A DNA stretch of 32,016 bases from Candidatus Poseidoniales archaeon (GTDB lineage Archaea; Thermoplasmatota; Poseidoniia; Poseidoniales; Thalassarchaeaceae). The translations under genes were made by a program, and so were the position numbers. The stretch lies in NCBI GenBank assembly GCA_012959435.1, contig DUDF01000045.1, forward strand, positions 1 through 32,016. The letters are read 5' to 3'. Position 1 is the stretch's first letter, and each line of letters opens with the position of its first letter. Below, one piece after another: positions 1-9,033 of the stretch. Under the pieces are notes generated by a model. That model searched no databases and was not told the origin of the DNA. It worked only from the letters and a program-made list of their open reading frames with translations.

Positions 1-1403
1 GCTTTTGCTCGTTTCTTTTCGCCACTAGAGATTTTGATTTTTGTTTCTTCAATTGCCTTTTTTGCACCAACGGTCTTGTCCTTTTGTTTGCGTCCAGCAT
101 CAAAATATCGTTGCGCATTTTGGTGAACAGTTTGGTCTAAGTGCAACTCAATCCTTTGTTCAGGCTCACCATCTTCGTCTGGCAGATAAGCCTTCATCGT
201 CCGCTTGGATGGGTCCAGTGATTCAATCCATTCAATACTCTTGACTTGGCTGCGGATATTATCCCATCCATCGGCTTCTATTGCCGACAAAGTTTGCGAC
301 AGAAGTGTATCAACATGACCCCAATTATCTTGAATTGAGATACCAAGTTGTTGTTGTGATTTTCCTTTTGCTTCAAAGCCAATTATTGCTCTTTCTTGTT
401 GAACTAAGCGGCGCTCAAGTGAACTCCCATCGTCACGTTGTTGGCGGTCATCAACCATTTGCGTCGCCTTTTCTTGTTGGCGTCGAGCCATCGCTGTTGC
501 ATCCCAGCCACCTTTCCAAGTATCTACTGCAGCAGCCAGAGTGGGGAATTCGATTGAATAATCATCATCATTTGCAGGTAATAAAAATGGCAACGCTTCG
601 ATAGCATGTTCATCAAAAACCTGGTCGCGAACAAGTGGATTCCCGTCTGCTTTTGCTAACTCTTCTTCTGCGGTACTTGCTAGTATACAGTGGCCACCAT
701 TACCGTTATCCAATTGTTTAGTTAGTGAATGTAGGCCACTGACTAAGTCTGCGATTTCATCTTCATCTAAGTCAATAGCCATTCGGTCAACCGAAATTTC
801 AGCAATCCCACAGATTGCTTCAGCATAAGCACCAGCCAAATTTGCCCGGCTTGCTAATGTTCTGACAATGTCTGCATCACTTTCCGCCAATAATGGTGCT
901 AACTCTTCCACAGTCAGGGTTCTTGGGTCAACTTGTGCTGGCGGAAATTCATAGTTTTCACCGCGCTTCAAAACTCGCTTAGCGTATTTTACATTGGTTA
1001 ATGGTTGAATAATGACTCCTTCTGAGTCAAGAAGCAAAACATTACCATCGCGGAACATCTCAATAACTAGACTGCGTAGTCCATCTTTAGTCTCAAAATC
1101 AAGAGTGATAATACGGTCAAAAGCGTGTTGTCGCACATTGACAAAACGTCCATTGAAAAGGTGTTTGCGCATCAGCATTGAGAAAGAAGAGGGGTTTGGA
1201 GGCATTGGTCTGTCACGTCTTGAAAGATAGATTCTCTTACCACGAACAACTACTAGATCAATCTGGGCTTCTTCCTTGGGGTTTAGCCTCAGAACTACTT
1301 GCTCCCAATGTGGATGGTATGATTTACGTGCTCGTGAACCGATGTAAGGTCGCAGTTCGGCGACAATTCTCGCCACGTCAAAACTGCTCATTTGTCCTTT
1401 CAT
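1..1403 (-). CDS. NFACT family protein (Rqc2/NEMF/RqcH homolog), C-terminus truncated by the window edge
   Basis: Manual reverse-strand translation from ATG at 1403..1401 is open to base 1: MKGQMSSFDVARIVAELRPYIGSRARKSYHPH...MRKHLFNGRFVNVRQHAFDRIITLDFE...DPSKRTMKAYLPDEDGEPEQRIELHLDQTVHQNAQRYFDAGRKQKDKTVGAKKAIEETK. NFACT-N start, FDR motif and coiled-coil entry match the family. Absent from the ORF track because it has no stop in the window. Confidence 0.87.
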   Translation of the reverse strand, partial: MKGQMSSFDVARIVAELRPYIGSRARKSYHPHWEQVVLRLNPKEEAQIDLVVVRGKRIYLSRRDRPMPPNPSSFSMLMRKHLFNGRFVNVRQHAFDRIITLDFETKDGLRSLVIEMFRDGNVLLLDSEGVIIQPLTNVKYAKRVLKRGENYEFPPAQVDPRTLTVEELAPLLAESDADIVRTLASRANLAGAYAEAICGIAEISVDRMAIDLDEDEIADLVSGLHSLTKQLDNGNGGHCILASTAEEELAKADGNPLVRDQVFDEHAIEALPFLLPANDDDYSIEFPTLAAAVDTWKGGWDATAMARRQQEKATQMVDDRQQRDDGSSLERRLVQQERAIIGFEAKGKSQQQLGISIQDNWGHVDTLLSQTLSAIEADGWDNIRSQVKSIEWIESLDPSKRTMKAYLPDEDGEPEQRIELHLDQTVHQNAQRYFDAGRKQKDKTVGAKKAIEETKIKISSGEKKRAK

Positions 1404-1535
1404 GTCATCACCCTCCCTCGCTGTTGACCCTCGCGTGTCAATTACCACCCCAGCGCTGACCCTTCATCAAATACCCCATTGATTTACTATTTTTGACGGC
1501 CATAGACTCATAGGCGACTTAACCTTCGGGCGGCC

Positions 1536-2270
1536 ATGGCAGGAATCTTGTTACTAGTGGCTGTAGTAGTCGTAATCATACTGTTAATGCTAATTTTTTG
1601 GATAATTAGTGCATACAATCGTATGGTTGACTTGCGCAATGAAGTTGAAAATCAGTATCAAAATTTAGAGACACAGATAGGAGTCAAAGACCAAAAGATT
1701 GCATTTGTTGAAGAAACAGATTTAGCGCAATTAGGATTAGAGTCTTCGGTATATGACAAAATTATTGATGCGCGTAAAAAGTTTGCATCCGCTAAGAGCA
1801 GTGGTAATAGGGGCGATATGATGGCAGCAAATGGCCTGTTGGATTCAGTAATCCCACAGGTTCTTGCATTTGCAGAAGACAACCCTGAATTGACTTCTCA
1901 CCATGTATTAGTTGCTGGTCTTGAAGAAGGGGTTCAAGCAATAGCAAAGATGGCAAATGAAGTTGAGGAATACAATCAGGCAGCAAAGAATTACAACACA
2001 GTCACTGAGATGTTCCCCACTCTACTAGTTGCGCGCATGTTTGGTTTTGAGCGAGCTGACTTGTTTGATATATATTCTAGAGAACAAGTTGAACAGATGT
2101 TTGACCGTAGGGCAAGTCTTGGTAGTTTTGTTGAGTCAAAGAAATCCGATGCTGATTTGAAGACTGAGGGATTAAAGGATGAAATCGCTGCAACCGAGGC
2201 TGAAATCGAATTGATGAAGGCAAAGGCTGAACTTGCTGCAATGAAAGAGAAAATGGCTGAAGATGAGTAA
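1536..2270 (+). CDS. lemA: LemA family protein
   Basis: N-terminal TM helix then YNRMVDLRNEVENQYQNLETQ...FAEDNPEL...YNQAAKNYNTVTEMFPTLLVARMFGFE, typical LemA pattern; charged C-terminal coiled-coil extension. Confidence 0.85.
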   Translation: MAGILLLVAVVVVIILLMLIFWIISAYNRMVDLRNEVENQYQNLETQIGVKDQKIAFVEETDLAQLGLESSVYDKIIDARKKFASAKSSGNRGDMMAANGLLDSVIPQVLAFAEDNPELTSHHVLVAGLEEGVQAIAKMANEVEEYNQAAKNYNTVTEMFPTLLVARMFGFERADLFDIYSREQVEQMFDRRASLGSFVESKKSDADLKTEGLKDEIAATEAEIELMKAKAELAAMKEKMAEDE

Positions 2271-3824
2271 TCAAATTGCTGTTACCATTAACATAATGCT
2301 ACTGAGTATGAGGAAAGCGCTTGCACCATATCGGCTGATTGTAGAGGACTTAGCTTTCAGAACTGAAAACTCAGTTCCTTTTTGGATGACTGCATGTCGA
2401 CGAGGTGCATCTTCTCCAACTGCAACTAATGTGTGATGGACTCTGCTGGCATTTTCTGAAACAGTCCCCCTTGGTATCTCATCGTGTGGGCGACTTTTGA
2501 TGCGCGCCATTGTGTATACTGGGTCACCTAATTGTAATCCGTATAACTCCCATCTGTGTTTTCTCACATCACCTTTGGTGTAAAGGCCATTACCTCCTTT
2601 TCTGCCAGGGTTATCCGACCCCCAAATTTCATCAAGAGGTGAATTTCTGAATGTAGGTAGGTCAACTATTATCCCACCACTCCCATCATGTAACATGAAA
2701 GGAGAAGCACTACTGTCACCGCGGATCGATTTCCATGCACATTCGGTTTTAGTATGCCACTTTCCTTCACTATCTCGGTATCTAGTTTTCCAGCAATGGT
2801 ATATGCTGTATGACCATGACCATCCAACAAGATTGTCAAAAGTCCAATTAGAATCACGATAATTGTCTACATGTACGGTCTCTAAAGGCTCAAATGATGC
2901 AGGTCTAACTTGACCAACTAATTCATTATGACCTGCATCAATGAATTTTACAATTGATGTCACAGTATCCCATGCTTCCATCACTCTCTTATTCTGGAAA
3001 TAAGAGATGGTGACAGAAACAGCCCCAATTACTAGTCCAGCCAATAAGAATGGCATTGTTGATTGCCGCTCTTCACCTACAGGGACGGAAAGCCAAACTC
3101 CCACGAGGAACATTACCGAGAATGTATGGAATAGGAATCGAGATGTGATTTGTGGTGGCGTAGTATTGTATAATGCACGGTATCGATGATGGCGTGGGTG
3201 TTCACCAAAAATCATTTCTTGGGCGTTTAATGTATCAGCCTTTTTGATTACCTTTTTCATCTGTTCATATGCTTCTGCTTCAGTAGCAAATCTCTCATCT
3301 TCTTCACCATCAGTATAGGTGACCCATTCTTCGCCATCTTCTTTGACTTGTATAGCGGGGCCATCCTGCTCATAGCGAGCCAGAGGATCAGGTAGCCATG
3401 CACTTACTTTTTCATTCCATTCAACTCTATCTAAATGCCACTTTGAAGGGTCCATTGGTGGTAATGGCGGCACAGACCATGTACCACTTTGGCTACTATC
3501 TGGTAACATGTCTTTCATCATATTATTGAATGGATTAGGGCTAGCAAAACCGAGTATCATTAATCCGATTGAACCGTAAAAGAGTGGCTCTACTTGAGTG
3601 GACATAATGCTAGTCATTATTCCAAAACCAAGTGCAAGCGCACCCAACCCCCAAATAATCCAAGTTACAACTGAACTAGGCCAAGTCCAGCAGAAGTTTT
3701 TCGGGAGTAGTGGCTTTTTTTCCTCCCCCTCAATACCTGCACCATCAACAATATTGGACAATTTTTCATCTTCAACATTGGAATCAGAGGCAATATTTGC
3801 CAAATTTTCATCTTTGCCTCCCAT
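2271..3824 (-). CDS. Membrane protein with GIDE/MUL1-like domain (no RING seen)
   Basis: Multiple TM segments; W..K.R.ECAWKSIRGDSSASPFMLHDGSGGIIVDLP ... LYGLQLGDPVYTMARI resembles the GIDE (MUL1-like) domain; ends in a C-terminal TM helix. Confidence 0.65.
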   Translation of the reverse strand: MGGKDENLANIASDSNVEDEKLSNIVDGAGIEGEEKKPLLPKNFCWTWPSSVVTWIIWGLGALALGFGIMTSIMSTQVEPLFYGSIGLMILGFASPNPFNNMMKDMLPDSSQSGTWSVPPLPPMDPSKWHLDRVEWNEKVSAWLPDPLARYEQDGPAIQVKEDGEEWVTYTDGEEDERFATEAEAYEQMKKVIKKADTLNAQEMIFGEHPRHHRYRALYNTTPPQITSRFLFHTFSVMFLVGVWLSVPVGEERQSTMPFLLAGLVIGAVSVTISYFQNKRVMEAWDTVTSIVKFIDAGHNELVGQVRPASFEPLETVHVDNYRDSNWTFDNLVGWSWSYSIYHCWKTRYRDSEGKWHTKTECAWKSIRGDSSASPFMLHDGSGGIIVDLPTFRNSPLDEIWGSDNPGRKGGNGLYTKGDVRKHRWELYGLQLGDPVYTMARIKSRPHDEIPRGTVSENASRVHHTLVAVGEDAPRRHAVIQKGTEFSVLKAKSSTISRYGASAFLILSSIMLMVTAI

Positions 3825-3865
3825 TTTGCTCTACCTCCTTGAACTTTGGTGAACTTCCCAATCCT

Positions 3866-5407
3866 TCATCGTGTCGCAAGTTTCCACTCCGAATCAATTT
3901 GTTGAATATCTCCTGCTCTTTGGTGGGCGAGAAGATGTGATAGCGTTTGGTCTATCTTGAGAATTGGGTGGGCATCGGGAGTGTCATCGTAAGCGTAGCC
4001 AGCAATTTGAGTGATTTCACTCATCCCATTTTTCACTGCATCTAATACCCTTGCATGTCTAGCCCTTCTATGTGTGAGATATCGATTCAGTAGTTTTTCT
4101 GGCACAGGGGAAAGAGGACCATGAGCAGGCAAAAGAATAGGGGGTTTCAAGTCACGCAATCTCTCAAGGCTAGAGAGATATTTATCCATGTCACCATCAC
4201 TTGGAGGCACTAGAATTGTACCTACCATCACAGCCATATCTCCTGAAATAATACCAACTTCATTTGATAGACAAATATGTCCTGGGCAGTGGCCAGGTGT
4301 TTCTAGAACATTCCATGTTCTCCCACTCAAGGTGAATGTATCACCATCTTTCAGAACCTTGTCAGTATCACACGTGGGGATCACGGTGTGAGTCTCTGAA
4401 GTTGCCCAAATCGGCGCTTGATAGATTTCTGAAATCCTAGCCAAATCACCAATATGATCAGGGTGGCGATGAGTGAAAATGGTTGCAATGACTTTGCTAC
4501 CGCGTGATTCTGCTGTTCGAATTCTTCGCTCTAGATATGCAAGCCCATCATCAGATTTTGCTGCTGGGTCAACGACTACTAAGTCGCCACCCATATCTCC
4601 AATGATGTAGCAATTAGTATGGGTGGCGGGAGGCAGCGTTTGGGTTGGAAGAGGGATACATTCAACGCTAGGAGCGAACTCTATTCGATGTTCACCACAA
4701 GGTGGATTTTCAGACATTGTTGATGTAGCTGATTCAATATCTCCTCCCGATTTCTTGAGAGATGCAATCATATCGCGAAGAAGAGTAATTTGAGGTGGTG
4801 GGATTCTCATTTCACTATTATTCCAAGCGTCAAGTGCTTGCATTGGAGTTAACCAACGAAACTCATCAAATTCACTTCGCCCACTGGGTAGTTTTGGCTC
4901 TGGTGGATTTGAGTCATGCAGGTGGAAGAAGCGATTAGTAAAGCGCATTGGGGCGAGAGGTGGCGTAGTTCGGATTGAGATTATTTTGAATCCGTTAGAA
5001 TTAGCACTAAGGCTACCTCGCTTTACATGAGGGTACCAGTTTTCACCATTTTCTATTACTTCATCTCGTACATTTTCGTCAACAAATACAATGCCATTTT
5101 CACTATTGGTCCAACCAACCTCTTCTACAATTTCCCGCATTAAAGCGGCAAGGGCAGCACCATCCTCATCAGCTGATAATTGAGGTAATTCATTGGCAGC
5201 AATGCGGTCAAATCGAGTCACGCCGCCACCAGGGAAGGCCCAGAAATCAGGAAATGAAGGCATCTGGGAAACTCTGTGGCAAAATAGGATTTCAGCCCCT
5301 TCATCACCATCACGTGTAATCACTAGAGATGCAGAAGGTCGTATCCGCGGGTCTGCCATCTCAGGCATCACGAATCCTTCGGGCACCTCGCTCATCAGAC
5401 TGCCCAC
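3866..5407 (-). CDS. NUDIX hydrolase - metallo-beta-lactamase-fold (LACTB2-like) fusion protein
   Basis: N-half: FWAFPGGGVTRFD...ALMREIVEEVGW (NUDIX box with insertion). C-half: THRHPDHIGD, ETPGHCPGHICL, SGDMAVM, LPAHGPL (MBL-fold metal-binding motifs). Confidence 0.88.
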   Translation of the reverse strand: MGSLMSEVPEGFVMPEMADPRIRPSASLVITRDGDEGAEILFCHRVSQMPSFPDFWAFPGGGVTRFDRIAANELPQLSADEDGAALAALMREIVEEVGWTNSENGIVFVDENVRDEVIENGENWYPHVKRGSLSANSNGFKIISIRTTPPLAPMRFTNRFFHLHDSNPPEPKLPSGRSEFDEFRWLTPMQALDAWNNSEMRIPPPQITLLRDMIASLKKSGGDIESATSTMSENPPCGEHRIEFAPSVECIPLPTQTLPPATHTNCYIIGDMGGDLVVVDPAAKSDDGLAYLERRIRTAESRGSKVIATIFTHRHPDHIGDLARISEIYQAPIWATSETHTVIPTCDTDKVLKDGDTFTLSGRTWNVLETPGHCPGHICLSNEVGIISGDMAVMVGTILVPPSDGDMDKYLSSLERLRDLKPPILLPAHGPLSPVPEKLLNRYLTHRRARHARVLDAVKNGMSEITQIAGYAYDDTPDAHPILKIDQTLSHLLAHQRAGDIQQIDSEWKLATR

Positions 5408-5449
5408 GTAACCCCTCGCTTGAAATCTCTTGCACCCATCCGAGCCTAC

Positions 5450-5608
5450 ATGAGTAGGGATGACCCCATCGCTCCACTTCTCGAAGAGGTGGAAAAAGAC
5501 CGGAGGAGAAAGGCCATCACATCACGAATTGCAAGGATTTCTCTTGCATGGTTCATGATTCTCTTGATGATAGGTTGGGTTTCAAAATACGCCTACCGAT
5601 TAATCTAA
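5450..5608 (+). CDS. Small single-TM hypothetical protein
   Basis: ATG at 5450 inside the 5420..5608 ORF; MSRDDPIAPLLEEVEKDRRRKAITSRIARISLAWFMILLMIGWVSKYAYRLI, one hydrophobic helix. Confidence 0.5.
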   Translation: MSRDDPIAPLLEEVEKDRRRKAITSRIARISLAWFMILLMIGWVSKYAYRLI

Positions 5609-5716
5609 TCAGAAGGACCAATATTCATGGCTTTACAAATCTAGTTTTATTTGTTCTTCTCAAATTTCATAGATGATTATAGTAGGGCAACATACTTGCG
5701 TAATTGCTTGGTCGAT

Positions 5717-7192
5717 ATGCATATGCGAGTGAAGGCATTGCTCATGTGCGTCTTGATGGCTTCGTTTTCACTATCAGGTTGCTTTGGTAACGATGGGCCG
5801 TCCGAAGTTATTGATGCCCCCTCAGGTCCCGAAGGTATCTTCGTGACAGGGGCAGACGGTATGCCCGTTGATGTTGAACCACTATCTATGAATTTCACCT
5901 TCAGTGATATTGGTGAAGATGCACCTGAACCAAGTATTGGCGTTACATCCAGTGGCTGCGTATTCTTCATTGCCCTTGAGAAGGTCATGCGTTCTTGTGA
6001 TTATGGCGAATCATGGGAGGACGTCGCAGGTCCGATGTGTGCATTCCAGACCAATGACCCGTGGGGCTGGGTTGATCCTGTTACCGACCGTATATTCGCT
6101 GTTCAGATGCAGGGTCTTGAGACATCTTGGATATGCTGGAGCGATGATGATGGTGAATCTTGGTTGGGCAATCCACATGACTCTGGTACGACTCCAATCA
6201 ATGATCACATCAAACTAGCAACCGGCCCATGGACTAGTAGTGGATACGGCATCCCTGGTCAAATCTCTCAAGCATTCTATGAGACGGCTGTGTACTATTG
6301 TTACAACAAACTCGCAGGCATCTTTTGTTTCACCAGTTTTGATGGAGGCGCTACATTTGACACCGGCGGACTAATCTTCGGTTTGGCCACCACCAATGGT
6401 GGCCTTCATGGAGCTATAACTTCCGCACCGGATGGTACTGTCTACGTAACTCCTAGAGTTGAAACACCCACCGTCATCGTTTCTGATGACAACGGGCTAT
6501 CTTGGTTTGATCGAACTATGGGTGAGGATGTCGGTACACCGTATCCACGCAAGAATTCGGAGGTTGCTACTGATACTGAATCCAATGCATACCACATCTG
6601 GACGGGGGCTGATGAAGGCGTTTACATGTCGAGGAGTACTGATTCGGGCCAGTCTTGGGAACAAACCAGCATTCGAATCAGCCCAGTCGAAGTCATCTCG
6701 ACTGTATTCCCTCAAGTTGATGCCGGTGACCCTGGAAGGATTGCGATTACCTATCTGGGGAGCGAGAACGCGAGTGAATTGAACCAATCCGACCTTGATG
6801 GGAATCCATGGGATGGCAATGCCCACTATGCGAATTCTAACGTCAGCTATTACCTGTATGTTACCTACAGTTTGAACGCGCTCGATGAAAACCCAGTATT
6901 CCACACTGTCCGCGCCTCAACTGATCCGGTGCAGGTTGGTAGCATATGTCTGAACAGCGGTGATTGCCGTGATATTGGTGGCTCGAATCGGAACTTGCTT
7001 GATTTCAACGACCTGCATATTGATCAAGAGGGTCGAGTTTACATCGCGTTCGCAGATGGTTGCACTGGCGATTGTGCTACTGGAAACAATTCCCAACCTG
7101 AAGATTCTCGGACCAGAAGAGGCATCATGTGTTATCTTGAAAGTGGGCCAAGTCTCTACGAATCATTAGGTGTTCTTGCAGAACCCAATTAG
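5717..7192 (+). CDS. Secreted lipoprotein with sialidase/BNR-like Asp-box repeats
   Basis: Signal peptide with lipobox (MASFSLSGC); repeated Asp-box motifs CDYGESWEDV, SDDDGESWLG, SFDGGATFD, SDDNGLSWFD, STDSGQSWEQ. The ORF track start at 5651 precedes the likely ATG (5717 or 5723). Confidence 0.8.
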   Translation: MHMRVKALLMCVLMASFSLSGCFGNDGPSEVIDAPSGPEGIFVTGADGMPVDVEPLSMNFTFSDIGEDAPEPSIGVTSSGCVFFIALEKVMRSCDYGESWEDVAGPMCAFQTNDPWGWVDPVTDRIFAVQMQGLETSWICWSDDDGESWLGNPHDSGTTPINDHIKLATGPWTSSGYGIPGQISQAFYETAVYYCYNKLAGIFCFTSFDGGATFDTGGLIFGLATTNGGLHGAITSAPDGTVYVTPRVETPTVIVSDDNGLSWFDRTMGEDVGTPYPRKNSEVATDTESNAYHIWTGADEGVYMSRSTDSGQSWEQTSIRISPVEVISTVFPQVDAGDPGRIAITYLGSENASELNQSDLDGNPWDGNAHYANSNVSYYLYVTYSLNALDENPVFHTVRASTDPVQVGSICLNSGDCRDIGGSNRNLLDFNDLHIDQEGRVYIAFADGCTGDCATGNNSQPEDSRTRRGIMCYLESGPSLYESLGVLAEPN

Positions 7193-7193
7193 T

Positions 7194-7691
7194 TCATCGC
7201 ACCAGATTATCAATCATGGCATCAATTGTCTCAGGATTTGCTTCTTTATCTCGGCCAGACATACAGGCACGACCGATAACATCAGCTCCAATGTAAGAAA
7301 ATTGTTGTCGCATTGCCATGATGACGTGTGCACCACCACCACCACTATGTGTGGCTAGGCCAACTGGCTTCCCGGTACACATTGTGCGGAAGTTTTGCCA
7401 ATCTCTAGACAACCAAGCAAGGGCATTATTCAAGGTGGGGGGCATCGAACCATTGTACTCTGGAGCGATTACAATCCAAGCATCAGCTTGTGTCATAGTG
7501 TCGACTAGGTCAGAGATATCAGGCGTTTGTTCAGGATTGTTTGTACGTGCTATGGTAAACATTGGCAGGTCCATTTCAGCCAAATCAATAACCTCTGCCT
7601 CATGCCCTTTTTCAGCCGCGGTTGATGCAAAAGTTTCTGCAAGTTCACGGTTAGTTCCGGAAGTAGCGGCAATCATCAGAAAGCGAGCCAT
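7194..7691 (-). CDS. NAD(P)H-dependent FMN reductase family protein
   Basis: MARFLMIAATSGTNRELAETFAS...VIAPEYNGSMPPTLNNALAWLSRDW..GKPVGLATHSGGGGA; flavodoxin-like FMN reductase pattern. Start set at the internal ATG (7691). Confidence 0.82.
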   Translation of the reverse strand: MARFLMIAATSGTNRELAETFASTAAEKGHEAEVIDLAEMDLPMFTIARTNNPEQTPDISDLVDTMTQADAWIVIAPEYNGSMPPTLNNALAWLSRDWQNFRTMCTGKPVGLATHSGGGGAHVIMAMRQQFSYIGADVIGRACMSGRDKEANPETIDAMIDNLVR

Positions 7692-7771
7692 GTAACTGCG
7701 AGTGGCAATTGACTCTTGAAGTTGTGTGGCGTTAATCAACTTTAGAATCACAACAGTGAATGATAGGTTGG

Positions 7772-7844
7772 TAGCCCCTTCCAGATTCGAACTGGAGTCC
7801 TATGATCCAGAGTCACAGATGATGGACCTCTACACTAAGGGGCT
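7772..7844 (-). tRNA. tRNA-Gln (anticodon CUG)
   Basis: Reverse strand AGCCCCT TA ... TGTGA CTCTGGA TCATA ... TCCAG TTCGAAT CTGGA AGGGGCT A: 7-bp acceptor stem, 5-bp anticodon stem with CUG at 34-36, 5-bp T stem with TTCGAAT loop; no intron. Confidence 0.92.
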
Positions 7845-7910
7845 GTGTGTAAGGGTTGCGAGTAGCCTCAGTTATTTCAAGCCAACCGATAATTAATCGC
7901 TTCTGAGATT

Positions 7911-8126
7911 TTATTCATCGGGTGTTCTCTCAGATTTCTCTTCACTGAAATCTCGAGTATGACCTGATTCACGTAATTTGGCTAAGCGGTCTTGACTAAC
8001 ATCCGCTCCCTTTTCTTCAAATTCGTTAAACCATCGGTCAAGAAGCCAGGCGAATAGCATACCTATTGGATCAGGTAAAATGATGATGAGACCAACAATA
8101 ATTGCTGCCCAATAGTACCATTCCAT
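7911..8126 (-). CDS. Small single-TM hypothetical protein
   Basis: 71 aa: MEWYYWAAIIVGLIIILPDPIGMLFAWLLDRWFNEF then a charged tail. Confidence 0.65.
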   Translation of the reverse strand: MEWYYWAAIIVGLIIILPDPIGMLFAWLLDRWFNEFEEKGADVSQDRLAKLRESGHTRDFSEEKSERTPDE

Positions 8127-8135
8127 GCCCTCACC

Positions 8136-9026
8136 TCAGGTTTCGGAAGTCGGGTCCCACCCTGAAACATAGTGTTCATCGAGAGTTTTTAACTCATCTA
8201 ATTGGGTGTCTAACTTAACTTTGAGGCAACCAAGATTTTCCTTAATCCGCCCTTCGTTACTTGATTTAGGTATAGTAATACAACCTATATCCATGCACCA
8301 TTTTATTGCTACTTGTGCTGGTGTACAACCTATTTCATGTGAAATTTTTACTAATTTTTCATCTAAAACTTTGTCTCCCCTTGCTAGGGGTGAATACGCC
8401 ATTACAGTTGCACCAACCGCTTCGGTGGCTGCGCGTAGAGCATCTCTTTGTAGCCAAGGGTGAATCTCTATTTGGTTGACTGAGGGCATATAGGTAGCGT
8501 AACTTCGCATTTTGTCAAGGTGATGAGCCCCGTAATTTGAAACTCCGATTGCCCTTGTCCAGCCCTGTTTCAAGCACTCTTCCATGCCTTTCCATGTCGG
8601 TTTCCGATGGTAGGGGTCTTTTGGTGGTGCATGCACCAAGTATAGGTCAACATACTCAAGTCCAAGATTTTTTAATGATTCTTGACAGCGTTGTTGCACC
8701 GCCTCAAATCCAACTGCATGTGGGCGACGAAGTTTTGTTGTTACAAATAATTCTTCGCGTGTGATGATTCCATCCTCAATCGCTTCTGCAATGGCTTCAC
8801 CAACTTCGTGTTCATTTTCATACGCCATTGCCGTGTCAATATGCTTGTAACCCAACTTTAGGGCAGCAAGCACCGCTTGTTTGCACTCCCCTTCTTCTTT
8901 CATCAGAAAAGTTCCGAGACCAAATTGTGGCACTTCAGAAGTGTAAGCAACTTCTCCGTTTGTAGTTGCATGGCCGATGGTAAGAGTTGGTCCCATATGT
9001 TGTAAGCGGAGGCCATCCACTTTCAA
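8136..9026 (-). CDS. Aldo/keto reductase
   Basis: PQFGLGTFLM, HIDTAMAYENEHEVGEAI, LFVTTKL, YVDLYLVHAPP, AIGVSNYG, QIEIHPWLQ, AYSPLARG, IPKSSNEGRIKENL are AKR signatures. Confidence 0.93.
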   Translation of the reverse strand: MKVDGLRLQHMGPTLTIGHATTNGEVAYTSEVPQFGLGTFLMKEEGECKQAVLAALKLGYKHIDTAMAYENEHEVGEAIAEAIEDGIITREELFVTTKLRRPHAVGFEAVQQRCQESLKNLGLEYVDLYLVHAPPKDPYHRKPTWKGMEECLKQGWTRAIGVSNYGAHHLDKMRSYATYMPSVNQIEIHPWLQRDALRAATEAVGATVMAYSPLARGDKVLDEKLVKISHEIGCTPAQVAIKWCMDIGCITIPKSSNEGRIKENLGCLKVKLDTQLDELKTLDEHYVSGWDPTSET

Positions 9027-9033
9027 ACCCTAC

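Noticed and set aside
41-1459. Four + strand ORFs (41..244, 281..604, 1012..1230, 1178..1459)
   Set aside because: All lie wholly or mostly antisense to the continuous reverse-strand NFACT frame, which has recognisable family motifs; no family resemblance on the + strand.
6497-6904. 135-aa reverse-strand ORF inside the Asp-box lipoprotein gene
   Set aside because: Opposite to a well-supported CDS with repeated motifs; no family recognised.
7772-7844. tRNA considered as an integration site for a mobile element
   Set aside because: No integrase, no second partial copy of the tRNA 3' end seen in the window, and the flanking genes are ordinary.
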